From Petaurus breviceps papuanus (Eukaryota > Chordata > Mammalia > Diprotodontia > Petauridae): 64,000 bases of DNA. The stretch covers positions 73,777,461-73,841,460 of the forward strand of contig JAMXIF010001253.1 of NCBI GenBank assembly GCA_028583685.1, in the 5' to 3' direction. The notes under the pieces were generated by a model. It searched no databases and was not told where the DNA came from. It was given only the letters and a program-made list of their open reading frames with translations. Position numbers and translations under genes: made by a program. Positions 34,998 through 45,272 of the stretch are shown in pieces (positions within the stretch are counted from its first letter, which is position 1; every line of letters begins with the position of its first letter).

Positions 34998-35238
34998 GGG
35001 GGATATTAAGGTCCCCCACTAGTACAGTTTTGCTATCCATTTCCTCCTCTAATTCTCTTACCTTCTCCTCTAAGAATTTGGATGCTATACCACTTGGTGC
35101 ATATATGTTAAGTAATGATATTGCTTCATTCTCGATGGTGCCTTTTAGCAGGATATAGTTTCCTCCCTTATCTCTTTTAATTAGATCAATTTTTGATTTT
35201 GCTTTATCTGAGATAAGGATTGCTACCCCTGCATTTTT

Positions 35239-35436
35239 TTACATTAGCTGATATATTTTACTCCAGCCTTTAACCTTTACCCCGTATGTATCCCTCTGTT
35301 TCAGATGTGTTTCTTGTAAACAGCATATTGTAGGATTATGGTTTTTAATCCATTCTGCTATCCACCTCCATTTTATGGGAGAGTTCATTCCATTCATGTT
35401 CATAGTTATGATTACCATCTGTTTCTTTCCCTCCAT
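35239..35436 (-). pseudogene. L1 ORF2 N-terminus (endonuclease start)
   Basis: The open stretch reads MNMNGMNSPIKWRWIAEWI then ICCLQETHLKQRD, the first two conserved blocks of the apurinic-type endonuclease, including the catalytic Glu in QETH. It breaks off before the later histidine and aspartate blocks; part of the remainder lies beyond the LTR insertion. Confidence 0.93.
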
Positions 35437-36078
35437 CCTATTCTCTCCCCCGTTTATGCTTATATTTTTTTCTCCCCTTCTCCCTTTCCCTCCTTAATAG
35501 TTTTCCATTTGACCACCGTGTCTCCCAGTATTCCCTTCTAATCAGCCCCCCTCCCTTTTTCTCCCTTTCCCCCTTACTTCTTCCCTCCCTTCTAACCGCC
35601 TCCCCTTCATAGTCCTTTCCCCCTCCTACTGCCTGTAGGATATTTTTATACTTAATGAAATATGTTATTTCTTCTTCGCACCAAAAGTGACAGGAACAAA
35701 TCTCATGCAAACTCCTCTCCCTCCCCTCTTTCCCTCTATTGTAATACATTTTGTGTCTCTTCTCCATAGAGTCCTATGCTTAACTGATTGTGTTATTCCC
35801 TCCTTGCACCAGAACCAATGAGGGAAAAGCTCATATAATACTCATCTCCCTCCCTTCTTTCCCTCTGCTATATTGTTTTTATGCCTCTTTGTGTGGCATA
35901 ATTTACTCTTTTCCACTTCATTCATTCCTTTACTTCCATTGCAGACCCTTTGTAGTCCTTAATAAGGTTTTTTTTTATCATCATTTTGTGTAATTTATAC
36001 TCATACCCTCTACTTGTCTATAAACAGTTTGCTCTTATTAAATAACAGGGTATGTGTGTGTTTTCCTTGTTTACCTTT
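35437..36078 (-). other. purine-rich L1 spacer between ORF1 and ORF2
   Basis: About 640 bases, pyrimidine-rich on + and therefore purine-rich in the L1 transcript, with runs such as 'ctccctttccctcc'. It contains two diverged tandem copies with period about 128 bp (GCACCA marker at 35678 and 35806). Many mammalian L1s have a much shorter inter-ORF gap. A 109-codon frame of R/K/E/G residues here is a composition artefact. Confidence 0.75.
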
Positions 36079-37061
36079 TTATGTCTCTCTTGCATCTTGT
36101 AATTGGAGGTTGAATTTTCCATTGAGCTCTGGCTTTTTCATCAGGAAGGTCTGGAAATCTGTTATATCATTGAATGACCATCTCATTGCCTGGAAGAATA
36201 TGCTTAGTCCCACTGGGTGATCCTTGGTTGTAACCCGAGCTCTTTTGCCTTGTGAAAAACTGTATTCCACTGCCTCAATCTTTCAGTATAGAGGCTGCCA
36301 AGTCCTGTACAATCCTCACTGTGGTTCCTTGATATGTGAATTGTTTCTTTGGGGCAGCTTGAAGTATTTTCTCTTTTACCTGGTAGTTCTGGAGTTTGGC
36401 CACAACATTTCAAGGACTTTTCAGTTTGGGATCTCTTTCAGGAGGTGTCTGGTGGATTCTCTCTATTTCTATTTTACCCTCAGGTTCTAGTATCTCAGGG
36501 CAGTTTTCCTTGATGAGATCTTGGAGGATGTAGACCAGGCTCATTTTTTCATCATGATTTTCTGGTAGGCCTATGATTCTCAGATTATCTCTCCTGGATC
36601 TGTTATCGAGGTCAGTTATTTTCCCATTGAGATATTTTACCTCTTTTTCTAATTTTTCATTCTTGATGTTTCGTTTGACTAATTTTTGGTTCCTCATAGA
36701 GTTATTTGCTTCAATTTAGTTGATTCTAGTTTTTAGCGAATTATTTTCCTTGGTTAGTTTTTGGAGCTCCCTTTCCATATCACACATTTTTCTTTTTAAG
36801 GAGCTATTTTCTTCATTGTAATGTTTTTCTAATTTTGCAATTTTGATTTTAAAAGAATTATTCATTTTGTCTTCTATCTCTCTCATTTAGTTTTCAAAGT
36901 TCCTTTTGAGCTCATCTAGGAATGCTTTCTGTTCTTGAGACCAGTTCCTTGTAGATGCTTCAGCTGTCAATGTGGAGTCAACATTGTCTACCTCTGAATT
37001 CCTCTCTCTGATGATAGTAGGACTCCAGAGTCTTTGTCTTTGCAGTCTTCTTTCTACCCAT
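36079..37061 (-). pseudogene. L1 ORF1 (RNA-binding protein), broken
   Basis: The start codon at 37061 gives MGRKKTAKTKTLESYY. Then come coiled-coil-like residues, an open block at 36410-36697 (KLEKEVKYLNGKITDLDNRS then RRDNLRIIGLPE, the start of the RRM), and a C-terminal block at 36079-36270 ending KPELNGKFNLQLQDARET. The frame is broken early, and again between the RRM and the C-terminal block. Total about 327 codons, normal for ORF1. Confidence 0.9.
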
Positions 37062-37166
37062 TTTGAGGCAGGGCCCTAGCCATGCCCTTCCTCTAGGGTT
37101 CCCAAGCCTTTACTGTTAAGGGTTTTGCCCTGAGGCAATAATTACTATTTTGGGGGGGGGGGGTCC

Positions 37167-37936
37167 TGTTAGGCCCGCGAGTGTGAGAGACACTGCCGCA
37201 GTCACAACATGTCAGAGGGAGTGCACGTAACCTCTGAGGGGCAGGGGCTTGCAGATACAGAGGCCGACTCTGCCAAGCTGTAAAGGCTGACATGGCATTG
37301 AGCGCAGGGTCGTGGGGGCCGACTCTGCTGGGTTGGGAAAGGCCGACATGGCACTGAACGTACCCCATAAACACGGACTCCTCTTAACACATACTCCTTT
37401 GCCCTGCACTCGGGAGAGTGCACGATTGGCTCCCACATGACAGGTGACAAGGGGGTGCACGTAGCTTTCTGAGGGACGTTGTTGGGCCAGCTTTGCTTGG
37501 GGGTTAACCAACCAGGGATAAGGGAGTTTTGGGCGCAGTGACACGAGAGTTATACTCTGCGTGGCAGTGTGCAGAGGACTTCCGGTAAGGACGTCGCTCC
37601 TTGGTCTCTTACAACGTACTCGGGAAAGAACATGATTGGCCCCGCAAGGCATGCCCCTGCAAGGCTTATAAATTGGGGAGATAGAGGAAGTGAGTTAGTT
37701 CCTGCTTAGTTCCTGCTTAGTTCCAGTTCCGCCTGGAAGTGAGTTAGTTCCTGTGCCTGTTCCTGTGCTTGCTTGTGGTGCTGTTAAGATGTAACAGAAT
37801 AAATAGCTTCACATCATACTTTCTATGTCCTGGGTGTTCTGTGGGGGTAAGTTCTTCTTGGAGACAAGAAGCTGGAAATGTCCGAAGACCTTGTATAAGG
37901 TAATATAAGGCTGGAGTTGGGACCGGGACCCCAACA
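37167..37936 (+). mobile_element. solo LTR nested in the L1 5' UTR
   Basis: TGTTAGGCCC to CCCCAACA, about 770 bases. TATA-like TTATAAATT at 37666, AATAAA at 37799-37804, and a U3 with two diverged direct copies of about 60 bp (37258-37365). This layout is like gammaretrovirus-type (ERV1) LTRs. Both flanks are G-rich, so the duplication cannot be read reliably. It is GC-richer than its surroundings and unrelated to the other LTRs here. Minus-strand frames of 82-146 codons inside it are not genes. Fossil. Confidence 0.82.
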
Positions 37937-37939
37937 GGG

Positions 37940-38213
37940 GGCGGGTTGGAGCAGCTGGGGTTCACTCTGCCATCCTGGTCCCTGGAGGTCTAGATAGGAG
38001 CTTTTTAAATTTCTGGGCTATGGATTGGTAGTCCCAGGAGTATTTGCTGCCCTGCCAAGGGCCCTGCATTTGCTTCTTACCTTGCTCCATCCAGTCCCAG
38101 GCCCTAGTTGTTAGGCCTGGTAATGGCCCTTTTGGTTGGTGCGATGACTTGCTCCATGTTGATGAGGCCTCATCCCAGCCTCTGCACTGCCTCGGGGTCG
38201 GGCTCCCAGCCTC
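37940..38213 (-). promoter_or_regulatory. 5' UTR start of the full-length L1
   Basis: GC- and CpG-richer than the surroundings and reading GAGGCTGGGAGCCCGACC from the 5' end. In L1 the 5' UTR holds the internal promoter. Unlike the HAL1-type element at 58944-61702, I see no CAAGATGGC-type site at its start, so it belongs to another 5' UTR lineage. Confidence 0.6.
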
Positions 38214-38348
38214 CCCTTTCTTCTTTTAAACGAGGAAATTGAGGCCCTAAGAATTTGGATATGTCTAAGATTTGGGATGATTAATGGCAGATTTGGGACT
38301 CACTTCTCCAATTTTACTATTCTTGGGTAAGCTCTCTCTTGAAAAAAG

Positions 38349-38515
38349 AAATATATATATATATATCTTTTATATATATATAAAATACATTTATTATATA
38401 ATAATTATATTATTAATATATATCTATCATATATTGTATATATTTCTTTTATGTATATATATAAAAGAAATATATACATACATACATACACATATATGTA
38501 TGTGTGTGTATATTG
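38349..38515 (+). repeat. TA-rich low complexity
   Basis: Imperfect TATA and ACAT repeats, able to form many hairpins. The 102-codon I/Y-rich frame over it is an artefact. Confidence 0.85.
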
Positions 38516-38529
38516 TTTTTTGTTACACC

Positions 38530-39250
38530 ATAATTTCTCCCAGTATTTGTTTCCCTCTCCCTTCCCAGACCATCAGTCCATTTAACAAATAATATTTTAA
38601 AGAAAAAGAAAGATGAGGAAAAATATCAGCAAAACCAATCAATACACACAAAAAAATCTGAAACTATATTCAAAATACCGTATTAGTCAATCTCCCACCT
38701 CCACAAAGGGTCAGGATGTTTTCTCACTTCTCTCCTTTGAAGACCTGGTTGTTATTTGTAATTTTGCAACACCCACATTTGGTTGCTTTTTCTATTTGCA
38801 TTGTAGTCATTGTGTAGACAGAGGTAGGTGGCTCAGTGGATGGAGTGCTAGGCATGGAGTCAGGGAGGCCTCAGACACTTACTAGCTGTGTGACCCTGAG
38901 GCCATTTAACCTCTGCCTTACTTCACTGGGGAAGGAAATGGCAAACTATTTCAGTGTCCTTGCCAAAAGAAATCTTATGGACAGTACTAGTGTGCTATGG
39001 TCCACAGGGTCATGAAGAGTCAGACATAACCAAAGAACAGGCATTGGGTAGATCATTTACATAGTCCTACTTACTTCACTTTGCATCAGATTATTTGTCT
39101 TTCCATGCTTCTCTAAATTGGTCACATTGATCATTTCTGATGAGGTTGCTTTGAGAAAAAGCATTTTAAAAACCATAAGGAGCTATCTAAATGTAATTAT
39201 CACAAATGCCTTAGCAGTACTCCAAAGTTATCAAATACATTTTATAAGCC
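38530..39250 (-). mobile_element. probable L1 3' UTR fragment interrupted by Mar1
   Basis: 'aaaccaatcaatacacacaa', 'ctccacaaagggtcaggatg' and 'tacttcactttgcatcag' look like the complement of a marsupial L1 3' region (compare 3430-3600 and 6625-6645). The Mar1-like SINE at 38820-39037 lies within it. Confidence 0.5.
38820..39037 (+). mobile_element. Mar1-like CORE-SINE
   Basis: 'gtaggtggctcagtggatgg', 'cttactagctgtgtgaccct', 'ggggaaggaaatggcaaact' and the tail 'atgaagagtcagacataacc'. Confidence 0.85.
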
Positions 39251-39292
39251 CATCATCAATCCTCCTCCTCCTCTTCATCCTCTCTTCCCCCT

Positions 39293-39296
<4 letters not shown>

Positions 39297-39338
<42 letters not shown>
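39297..39338 (+). repeat. (CA)n microsatellite
   Basis: About 20 CA units followed by imperfect ACAT-like sequence to 39420. Confidence 0.95.
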
Positions 39339-39339
<1 letters not shown>

Positions 39340-39459
39340 TACATACATATTAACTATATATAGTTTAGATACATACATACACAACACAACACATATACAC
39401 ACATGCATACACACTTGTGCATATGTGTTACATGTTATATATGTATATCTTATACATGT

Positions 39460-39850
39460 TGTATGTATTCATAAACTCATTTGTCAATGACTTTAATAGC
39501 AAAAACAAAATGGCTGAGCTCACTGGCAGTCATTCAAGCCCTAAGAAAAGGCAGCTTTCTATATCTGTCCAATGTACTGTGCCCAGAGATGCTTTGGTGT
39601 GGGTCTCTCCCATTAATTCTTCAGGACTCAGAGAAGCAAACACAGGAGGAAGCAAGGCCTCTGGGACAGGCAGTCAGACAATGACTACACGTCCCCACTT
39701 AGAGCATGCCTCTTTCTTTCTCTGCCAGGTTGCTCCCTGGGGTACTGAGATCTCACCTCTACTTCTCCATTATTCTGAGCAACTCTCATCAGCCTTAATA
39801 CCATCATAAAGTAAGAAAGCAGAAGGGGTTATCTGTTGTTTCAATACATT
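39460..39850. other. non-repetitive stretch
   Basis: Not assigned to a repeat. A 130-codon frame begins in the upstream TA/CA-rich sequence and runs to 39809, overlapping a 67-codon frame. No domain or reliable splice boundary was seen. Coding cannot be supported. Confidence 0.3.
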
Positions 39851-39942
39851 TAAAACAGCAGTGAAATAGAGGCTATGGAAGGGAGGAGGAGGACTTAAGA
39901 GTCCCAGGGCTCTCCTCCTTCACCAGGAAAAGGATTCCTTAG

Positions 39943-40145
39943 AGCAGTGTCAAACTCAAATGGAAATAGGGGCCACTAAGCCATATGGAAGGATCCCCAC
40001 AGGCTGCAGATTGAGTTAGTGGTTTTCTAAGTCATTATCTATGCTTTATTGTATTTTTATTTATTTTGTTAAATATTTCCCAATTACATGTCAATCTGGT
40101 TCAGGCTATACTCAGGAGTGCTGCAGCTGTGTGCTTGACATCTCT
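39943..40145 (+). mobile_element. hAT-like non-autonomous DNA transposon
   Basis: The left end 'cagtgtcaaactcaaatgg' and the complemented right end ('gatgtcaagcacacagctgc') are alike. The middle has the AT-rich 'ttgttaaatatttcccaatt' segment I associate with a marsupial hAT-like family. Family name unverified. Confidence 0.55.
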
Positions 40146-40465
40146 CGGAGTCCAACTGTAAAACATTGAAGACTTATCACCAAACTCAAGACTTAAAGTT
40201 CACTAAACTAATTAACCCAAAGCCCCACCCGGCTGTAAAAATAAAATTAAAGTATCCAGCATGAACATGCTGTTACCTCCTGCACTGATAATGTGCTTTG
40301 GGACTTGAGACTATTTGGATTAAGGACAAATTGACCATTTGTAGTTTTCTCTCTCCCCCACCCCCCAACCATGAAATCTTTAAGTAATTTCTAGGACCAG
40401 TCTACTGTTGTAATGAGGTGAAAAGGGTTTCAAATGAACTCCTAAAACTCTACAATGTGTGGTTT
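40146..40465. other. non-repetitive stretch, weak conserved-element candidate
   Basis: No known repeat. Contains AACTAATTAACC-like homeodomain cores near 40206. No frame. Confidence 0.25.
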
Positions 40466-40470
40466 TAGAT

Positions 40471-40482
40471 GATCTCTCTCTC

Positions 40483-40572
<90 letters not shown>

Positions 40573-40652
40573 TCCCTCTGTCTCTCCTTTCTCTGTCTCT
40601 GTCTCTCTGTGTCTCTGCCTGTATCTGTGTCTCTGTGTCTCTGTCTCTCTGA
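40471..40652 (+). repeat. (CT)n / (CTGT)n microsatellite
   Basis: About 180 bases of CT with periodic TG changes, one of the largest simple arrays here. The opposite strand gives an R/E/D repeat frame and the + strand an S/L frame. Both are artefacts. Confidence 0.97.
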
Positions 40653-40719
40653 TACATTTCAGCAGAAAGAAATTTTTAGACTTTCAACTTACATTCTTGG
40701 GGGAGTGGAAGGGGACAGA

Positions 40720-40885
40720 GTGGTATGTTCTTGAAAGAATACTGCACATGGAGCTAGAGTCCCAGGGTTCAAATCTCATTCTGAACTTTACCTACATGTC
40801 CTCCCCATCTGTAGAAATGAGGGGGCTGGATGTGATTGATGATCAAGATCTTTTTCCACTTCAAATCTGTGATCCTATGATTCCC
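40720..40885 (+). mobile_element. MIR-type SINE, 'ggctggatgtgattg' variant
   Basis: 'gcacatggagctagagtccc', 'atgtcctccccatctgtaga' and 'tttttccacttcaaatctgt'. Confidence 0.7.
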
Positions 40886-41235
40886 AAACTAAAGTTCCTC
40901 ATGATAGAAATCATTCCTAACAATTGTTCACTACCTAATTCCTATCTAAAATCCTAATTGTGTTTAACTATCAAGGGAAAATATGTTTCAGTATAGCTCC
41001 TTTGAAGAGATAGAGTTGTATTAATGGATAACCCTGTGATTTTTTTTTTTATTCTTCTCCAAATTGCAATTCAAGTTTGATTAAAGACATCTATGCTAGA
41101 AAGACATCTCTGACCCCTTGGACCTCCTGCCTCAAACTTTGGAAATCAGAGACTCATTCAGTTGTCCACTGCTGGTCACAGAGAAGTTTTAAATTCCAGC
41201 AAATAGCTTTTTAAAGGAAGTGGGGAGAATAGGAG

Positions 41236-41625
41236 GGTTGTTGTTGTTCAGTCGTGTCCAACTCTTTGTGAGACCATTTGGGGTTTTCTTGGCAAAACTA
41301 CTAGAGTGGTTTGACATTTCCTCCTCCAACTCATTTTACAATTAAGGAAACTGAGGCAAATGGGGCCAAGTGATCTGCCCAGGGTCACACAGCTAGTATG
41401 TGTATGAAGTCAGATTTGAACTTAGGAAGATGAGCCTTTTTTTTTGAAGGGGGGAGAGCAGGGAAGTTTGGGTTAAATGACTTGCACAAGGTCACATGGC
41501 CAGTTTTTGTGTTAAGTATCTGAGGTCTGATTTGAACTCAGGTCCTCCTAACTCCAGGGCCGGTGCTCTGTTCACTGCACCACCTAGCTGCCCTGAAGAG
41601 TCTTCCTGACTCCAAACTGGGCACT
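41236..41625 (-). mobile_element. Mar1-like SINE split by a short A-tailed SINE
   Basis: The complemented Mar1 tail ('gttgttcagtcgtgtccaac') and body run to about 41435. A short SINE lies at 41436-41593, with a T-run at 41439-41446, 'cttgcacaaggtcacatggc' and 'ccacctagctgccc'. The Mar1 head then resumes with 'tcttcctgactccaaactgg'. The interrupted junction 'aggaagatgag/tcttcctgac' matches the uninterrupted Mar1 arrangement. Confidence 0.85.
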
Positions 41626-41629
41626 CCAT

Positions 41630-42745
41630 CTCCTGTGCCAACAGCTGCTCTTTCAAATAGCAGGGTAGGACTTTGTCAATGTTTTTCTTCCATCTGGCTA
41701 ATGGCTCCATCTGTGTTTTTTGTTTGACTGTGTCTGTTTATGTGAGTGTATGAGTGAGTGCGCTAGTGTGTGTGTGTGTGTGTTTTTCTCTTTCTTAAAC
41801 TTCATTTCCTGTTTCTTTTCTGTACTTGGGTGTGTATCACCAGATCCTAAGAAGGCAGTGGGAGTGACATTTCATTAGAAACTTTCCCAACACCATGGGA
41901 TAGAATAAATAGTCTAATAAAGAAGAACCAAAGAGAGACATAAATAATCACAATGGTGGACCTGGCCCTCAAAAGAATAACCTTCTCTATGGAAATAAAG
42001 GTGCCATTTTGCAAATGGGCTTTTCCTGGGCACAAAATAGTGCTTCCCTTAGAGGAAGAGGCTATTTTCCTCACAAAGAAGGGGCCATTTACTCGTGGAT
42101 AAGTATTTGCTTGCTCCAGGTTTCCTCTGCTGAACCAGCACTAACAGAATCCTTAAAAGAGCTACTGAACACCATCTATTTCTGATCACCAAGTTCTGGG
42201 TCTCCTGATTCAAATACCACTTAATCACCCAGAGGCATCTCAATTAAGTAGGCATGACTGTCCCAATTAAGCAAGAGTCCTCACTATTAACTATCATTAG
42301 ATTTAATTTGGCTCCCTGGGAAATGTCTTGGTGAAACCCATCCCATTAAATGGAAGACATTGCATACACTTAAATACATAGTATTCACAGCCCTGCACAC
42401 TCACTTACAGTGAGCCTATTTTAAATTTCACTACAGTGGGGGTTTGAAATCTGCTCATTTTATAGGAAGTATCAGTATCCTTAGAGTCTGTATACAGCTG
42501 ATGTCACATCTGCTGAGTGGTAACCTCTAAATGCAAACTTCTTACTCCAACTTTACAAACATGTATATAATTCAAAACTTGGCATAGTGCCTGCACATAG
42601 TGCATGCTTAATAAATAATTACCGACTGACCCAATGAGCAGGAATGGCATTACAAGCCATACATTGTTCTGTCTTCTCATTTCAGTCCTTCATTCAGGGG
42701 TTGCTGGAAAATGTTTATTAAGTAATTCTCCAGGTGTGTGGGGTA
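41630..42745. other. unannotated DNA
   Basis: A short (TG)n run at 41768-41782 and a LINE-2-like tip at 42570-42625 ('tggcatagtgcctgcacata'). No exon recognised. Confidence 0.4.
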
Positions 42746-42890
42746 AATATACATTATATACTTTAAGATTAATCTACATTATTAACATTTTCTTCATCCT
42801 TTTCTTAAATCTAGACAATCAATGAAATCATAAATCAAACCCTTATAGCATTTATAGATTTAGGAGGTGTAAATACTCATGATGAAAACT
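42746..42890 (+). repeat. unidentified dispersed repeat, copy 1
   Basis: Aligns by eye over about 130 bases with 57465-57600. Shared pieces are 'cattattaac', 'ttttcttaaat', 'tagaca/tcagtcaatca', 'catttatagattt' and 'tcatgatgaaaa'. Identity looks near 70%. Family unknown to me. Confidence 0.55.
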
Positions 42891-43027
42891 GAACAATCAG
42901 TTTACCTATCTAAACTGGCCTCAATGAATGGACTCTTCCCTTTATCCATGTTGTTTGCCTTTATAACTATTAAGAGGGGGAAAAAAGTGATGAACACTTA
43001 CTATTTGATAATTTCTACCTTTATGAC

Positions 43028-43188
43028 TTTTTTTTTTTTTGGAGTGGGGAAGGCAGGGCAATTTGGATTAAGTGACTTGCCCAAGGTCATACAGCTAGTA
43101 CGTGTTAAGTGTCTGAGGCCAGATTTGAACTCACATCCTCCTGACTCCAGGGCCAGTGCTCTATTCACTGTGCCACCTAGCAGCCAGA
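43028..43188 (-). mobile_element. short A-tailed SINE
   Basis: A poly(T) run, then 'aagtgacttgcccaaggtca', 'gaactcacatcctcctgact' and 'gtgccacctagcagcc'. No convincing duplication. Confidence 0.87.
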
Positions 43189-43269
43189 CTTCTTAACTTC
43201 TTACTGTCAGATGACATTGGGTATACAAACAAAACAGAGATTACATTGTTAATCCTAAAACTTTTCAAT

Positions 43270-43395
43270 TTAGTCAATCAATCAAAACGTTATTAAGTGC
43301 CTACTATGTGCTGGGTACTGTTTGAAGCACCAGGATACAAAAATGAGTCAGAAGACAACCTCTACCCTCAAGGACCTTACAATCTATGCAACATA
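43270..43395 (-). mobile_element. LINE-2 3' end
   Basis: 'attaagtgcctactatgtgc' followed by 'aaggaccttacaatctatgc'. Confidence 0.75.
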
Positions 43396-44055
43396 TACAA
43401 GTTCCATTTTAATATCTGATTAAAAGAGGGTATATTTCCCTTTTCTTTGTAACTCTAGAAGCCACACATGCTTCAGAAGTATACATGCATATGCTTATAC
43501 ATATATATGTATCTATCTATATAATGTAATTGATAGAGTATATTTTTGTATAGACATCTTAGGAATATTTCTTACTACTACAAAAGATGGAAAATATTTC
43601 CCAACATTTTTAGGGGTAAAAGAGAGAATACTATACATCCCTATATAACCATACCTAAAAACTTTTAAAATTATTTTTAATATTTTGAGTTTTGTTTATA
43701 TTTTTCTTTACTTTGACTTCAAGGTTTTCAGGTGTCTAGTAGCCACTTTGAAAGCATATTCAATTTAATTCCAGAACTTAAGTGTATGCTATGTCTTAAG
43801 GATACAAAAATGGAACAGAGTCTGATCTCAGGGAAATTATATTCCATGTAATAATAATACTTGATCTTTTTTTATAAGAGTGCTTTTGAATCGAATATAT
43901 CTCTTTGGCCTCATTAAAACCTATGATGTAGGTAATTCATATATTTTTTAAAAAAAACTATTCATCTTGAACTTAAAGACAAAAAAAGTGATACTTCTAT
44001 TTACAGAGCACAACATAAAAAGATGATTCAATATAAAATTATAATTCCTTTGTTA
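43396..44055. other. mostly unannotated AT-rich DNA
   Basis: A faint antisense LINE-2 trace is at 43760-43850 ('aggatacaaaaatggaacag'). Otherwise nothing was recognised. Confidence 0.4.
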
Positions 44056-44059
44056 TTAA

Positions 44060-44205
44060 TTCTGTTTTACAAATGAAGAAAATGAGCCTTAGGGAATTTG
44101 GGACTAACCATAGACATACAGCTAGGAAGTTTCAAATGCAGGTTTAGAAGTCAGATCTGTTCCCGGAGCCCATGGCCTATACACTCTATCTACTATTCTG
44201 ATAGT
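44060..44205 (-). mobile_element. MIR-type SINE
   Basis: 'tttacaaatgaagaaaatga', 'catacagctaggaagtttca'. Confidence 0.65.
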
Positions 44206-44230
44206 TACATTTTATTAAGAAATAAGCAGT

Positions 44231-44412
44231 TTAAATTTGGCCTGAGACACTTAATCATCGTGTGACCCTGGACAAGTCACTTAACTCTGTCTGCCTCAGT
44301 TTCCTCATCTGTAAAATGAGCTGGAGAAGGAAATGGCAAACCACTCCAGTATCTCTGCCAAGAAAGCCCCCAATGTGGTCATGAAGAGTTGGACATGAAT
44401 GAACAACAACAA
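44231..44412 (+). mobile_element. Mar1-like CORE-SINE
   Basis: 'ggacaagtcacttaactctg', 'gctggagaaggaaatggcaa', 'cactccagtatctctgccaa' and the tail 'catgaagagttggacatgaa' with ACAAC. Confidence 0.87.
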
Positions 44413-44477
44413 AGCCAATCAAAAGAGTTTGGCCTAACCATCCATATGGGAAAATCAGCTTAGGTAAAACAGTATGA

Positions 44478-44660
44478 TTCAAGTAGAAAGAGTTTTGGAG
44501 TTTGAGGCTAAGGACCTGGGTTCACATTCTACTCTTTTCAATGTTGGGCTGCATTACCTTAAGTCACACAACTTCTCTAGGCCTCAGTTTCCTTCCATAT
44601 AAAATGAGAAAGTTTGACTCTAAGATCCTTTCCAGGTCTAAAACTGTGATCCTAGAATAA
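44478..44660 (+). mobile_element. MIR-type SINE
   Basis: 'gaggctaaggacctgggttc', 'aggcctcagtttccttccat', 'ttccaggtctaaaactgtga'. Confidence 0.75.
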
Positions 44661-45270
44661 GGTTGTCTCATTTTCAATTCAACAAAAACACATTTGAGGA
44701 CAGAAGTAACCTTTATCCCCAGGAACAATTTTTCTAGCACCAGCAACCAGAAGAATGAGGTATATGATTATGTTTCACTTGGAGCTATTCTTTACTTTGT
44801 ACATCTAGTCTTTGTTCAGTTCTGTAGCTTTGACCCTAATAATTTCCTTAGTCTCTCCCTTCTTCTCTCTCCTTAGCTGTGACTCTAATTTAAGCCCCAT
44901 TTGTATCATCTTTGACCATCACAACCCTCCCTTCACCACATTATTCACTCTAAACCTTATAGCTATCTTGTTTTTTGGTTGATTCAGCATTGCTGAAACC
45001 CACACATAATAGTTTAACAGTAGTTTCCCATTACAGTAAGGATCAGAAGCAAAATCTAATCCTCTGTTTCTAAACCTTCCCCTCCAGAAGAGGGAACTCC
45101 ATACTGACTCTCCTTGATTTATCCAAATCCTTGAATGGATCTGTGCTCTCACTGGTTTGGCTGTTTCCTCTAATGATACACAGACCCCAATTCACCCATG
45201 TCTGCCCATCCCATGAAACTCTTGTCCATGTCCTCTGATAAGTTGGTCACATGGGTTGGTACCCAATATT
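44661..45270. other. unannotated DNA, possibly decayed LINE-2
   Basis: Pyrimidine-rich pieces at 44830-44960 resemble LINE-2 ORF2 on the + strand but too weakly to call. Frames of 60-77 codons show no motif. Confidence 0.3.
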
Positions 45271-45272
45271 CT

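Larger units (their letters stand above)
30691..38213 (-). mobile_element. full-length L1 with two nested solo LTRs and 15-bp TSD
   Basis: The poly(A) end is at about 30691 and the 5' end at 38213. The 15-base duplication CCCTTTCTTCTTTTA is perfect at 30676-30690 and 38214-38228. Removing the LTRs at 34465-34997 and 37167-37936 leaves about 6.2 kb, a normal full L1 length. Order on the minus strand: 5' UTR (38213 to about 37062), ORF1 (37061-36079), a purine-rich spacer (36078-35437), ORF2 (about 35436-31074), 3' UTR. Both ORFs carry stops and frameshifts, so it is inactive. It landed in a MIR remnant (38220-38280). Confidence 0.95.

Noticed and set aside
35438-35767. 109-codon minus frame resembling a basic nuclear protein
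   Set aside because: It is the purine-rich spacer of L1 and has no conserved L1 counterpart.
37093-37652. Three minus-strand frames of 82-146 codons, cysteine- and proline-rich
   Set aside because: They lie inside a + oriented solo LTR with no known antisense gene, and result from its high GC content and few stops.
39417-39809. 130-codon frame possibly representing an exon
   Set aside because: It starts in TA/CA-rich sequence, overlaps another frame, and lacks any recognisable domain.
40442-40957. Frames of S/L repeats (+) and R/E/D repeats (-)
   Set aside because: Produced by the (CT)n array. The arginine/glutamate pattern imitates splicing-factor RS/RE domains but has no flanking domain.
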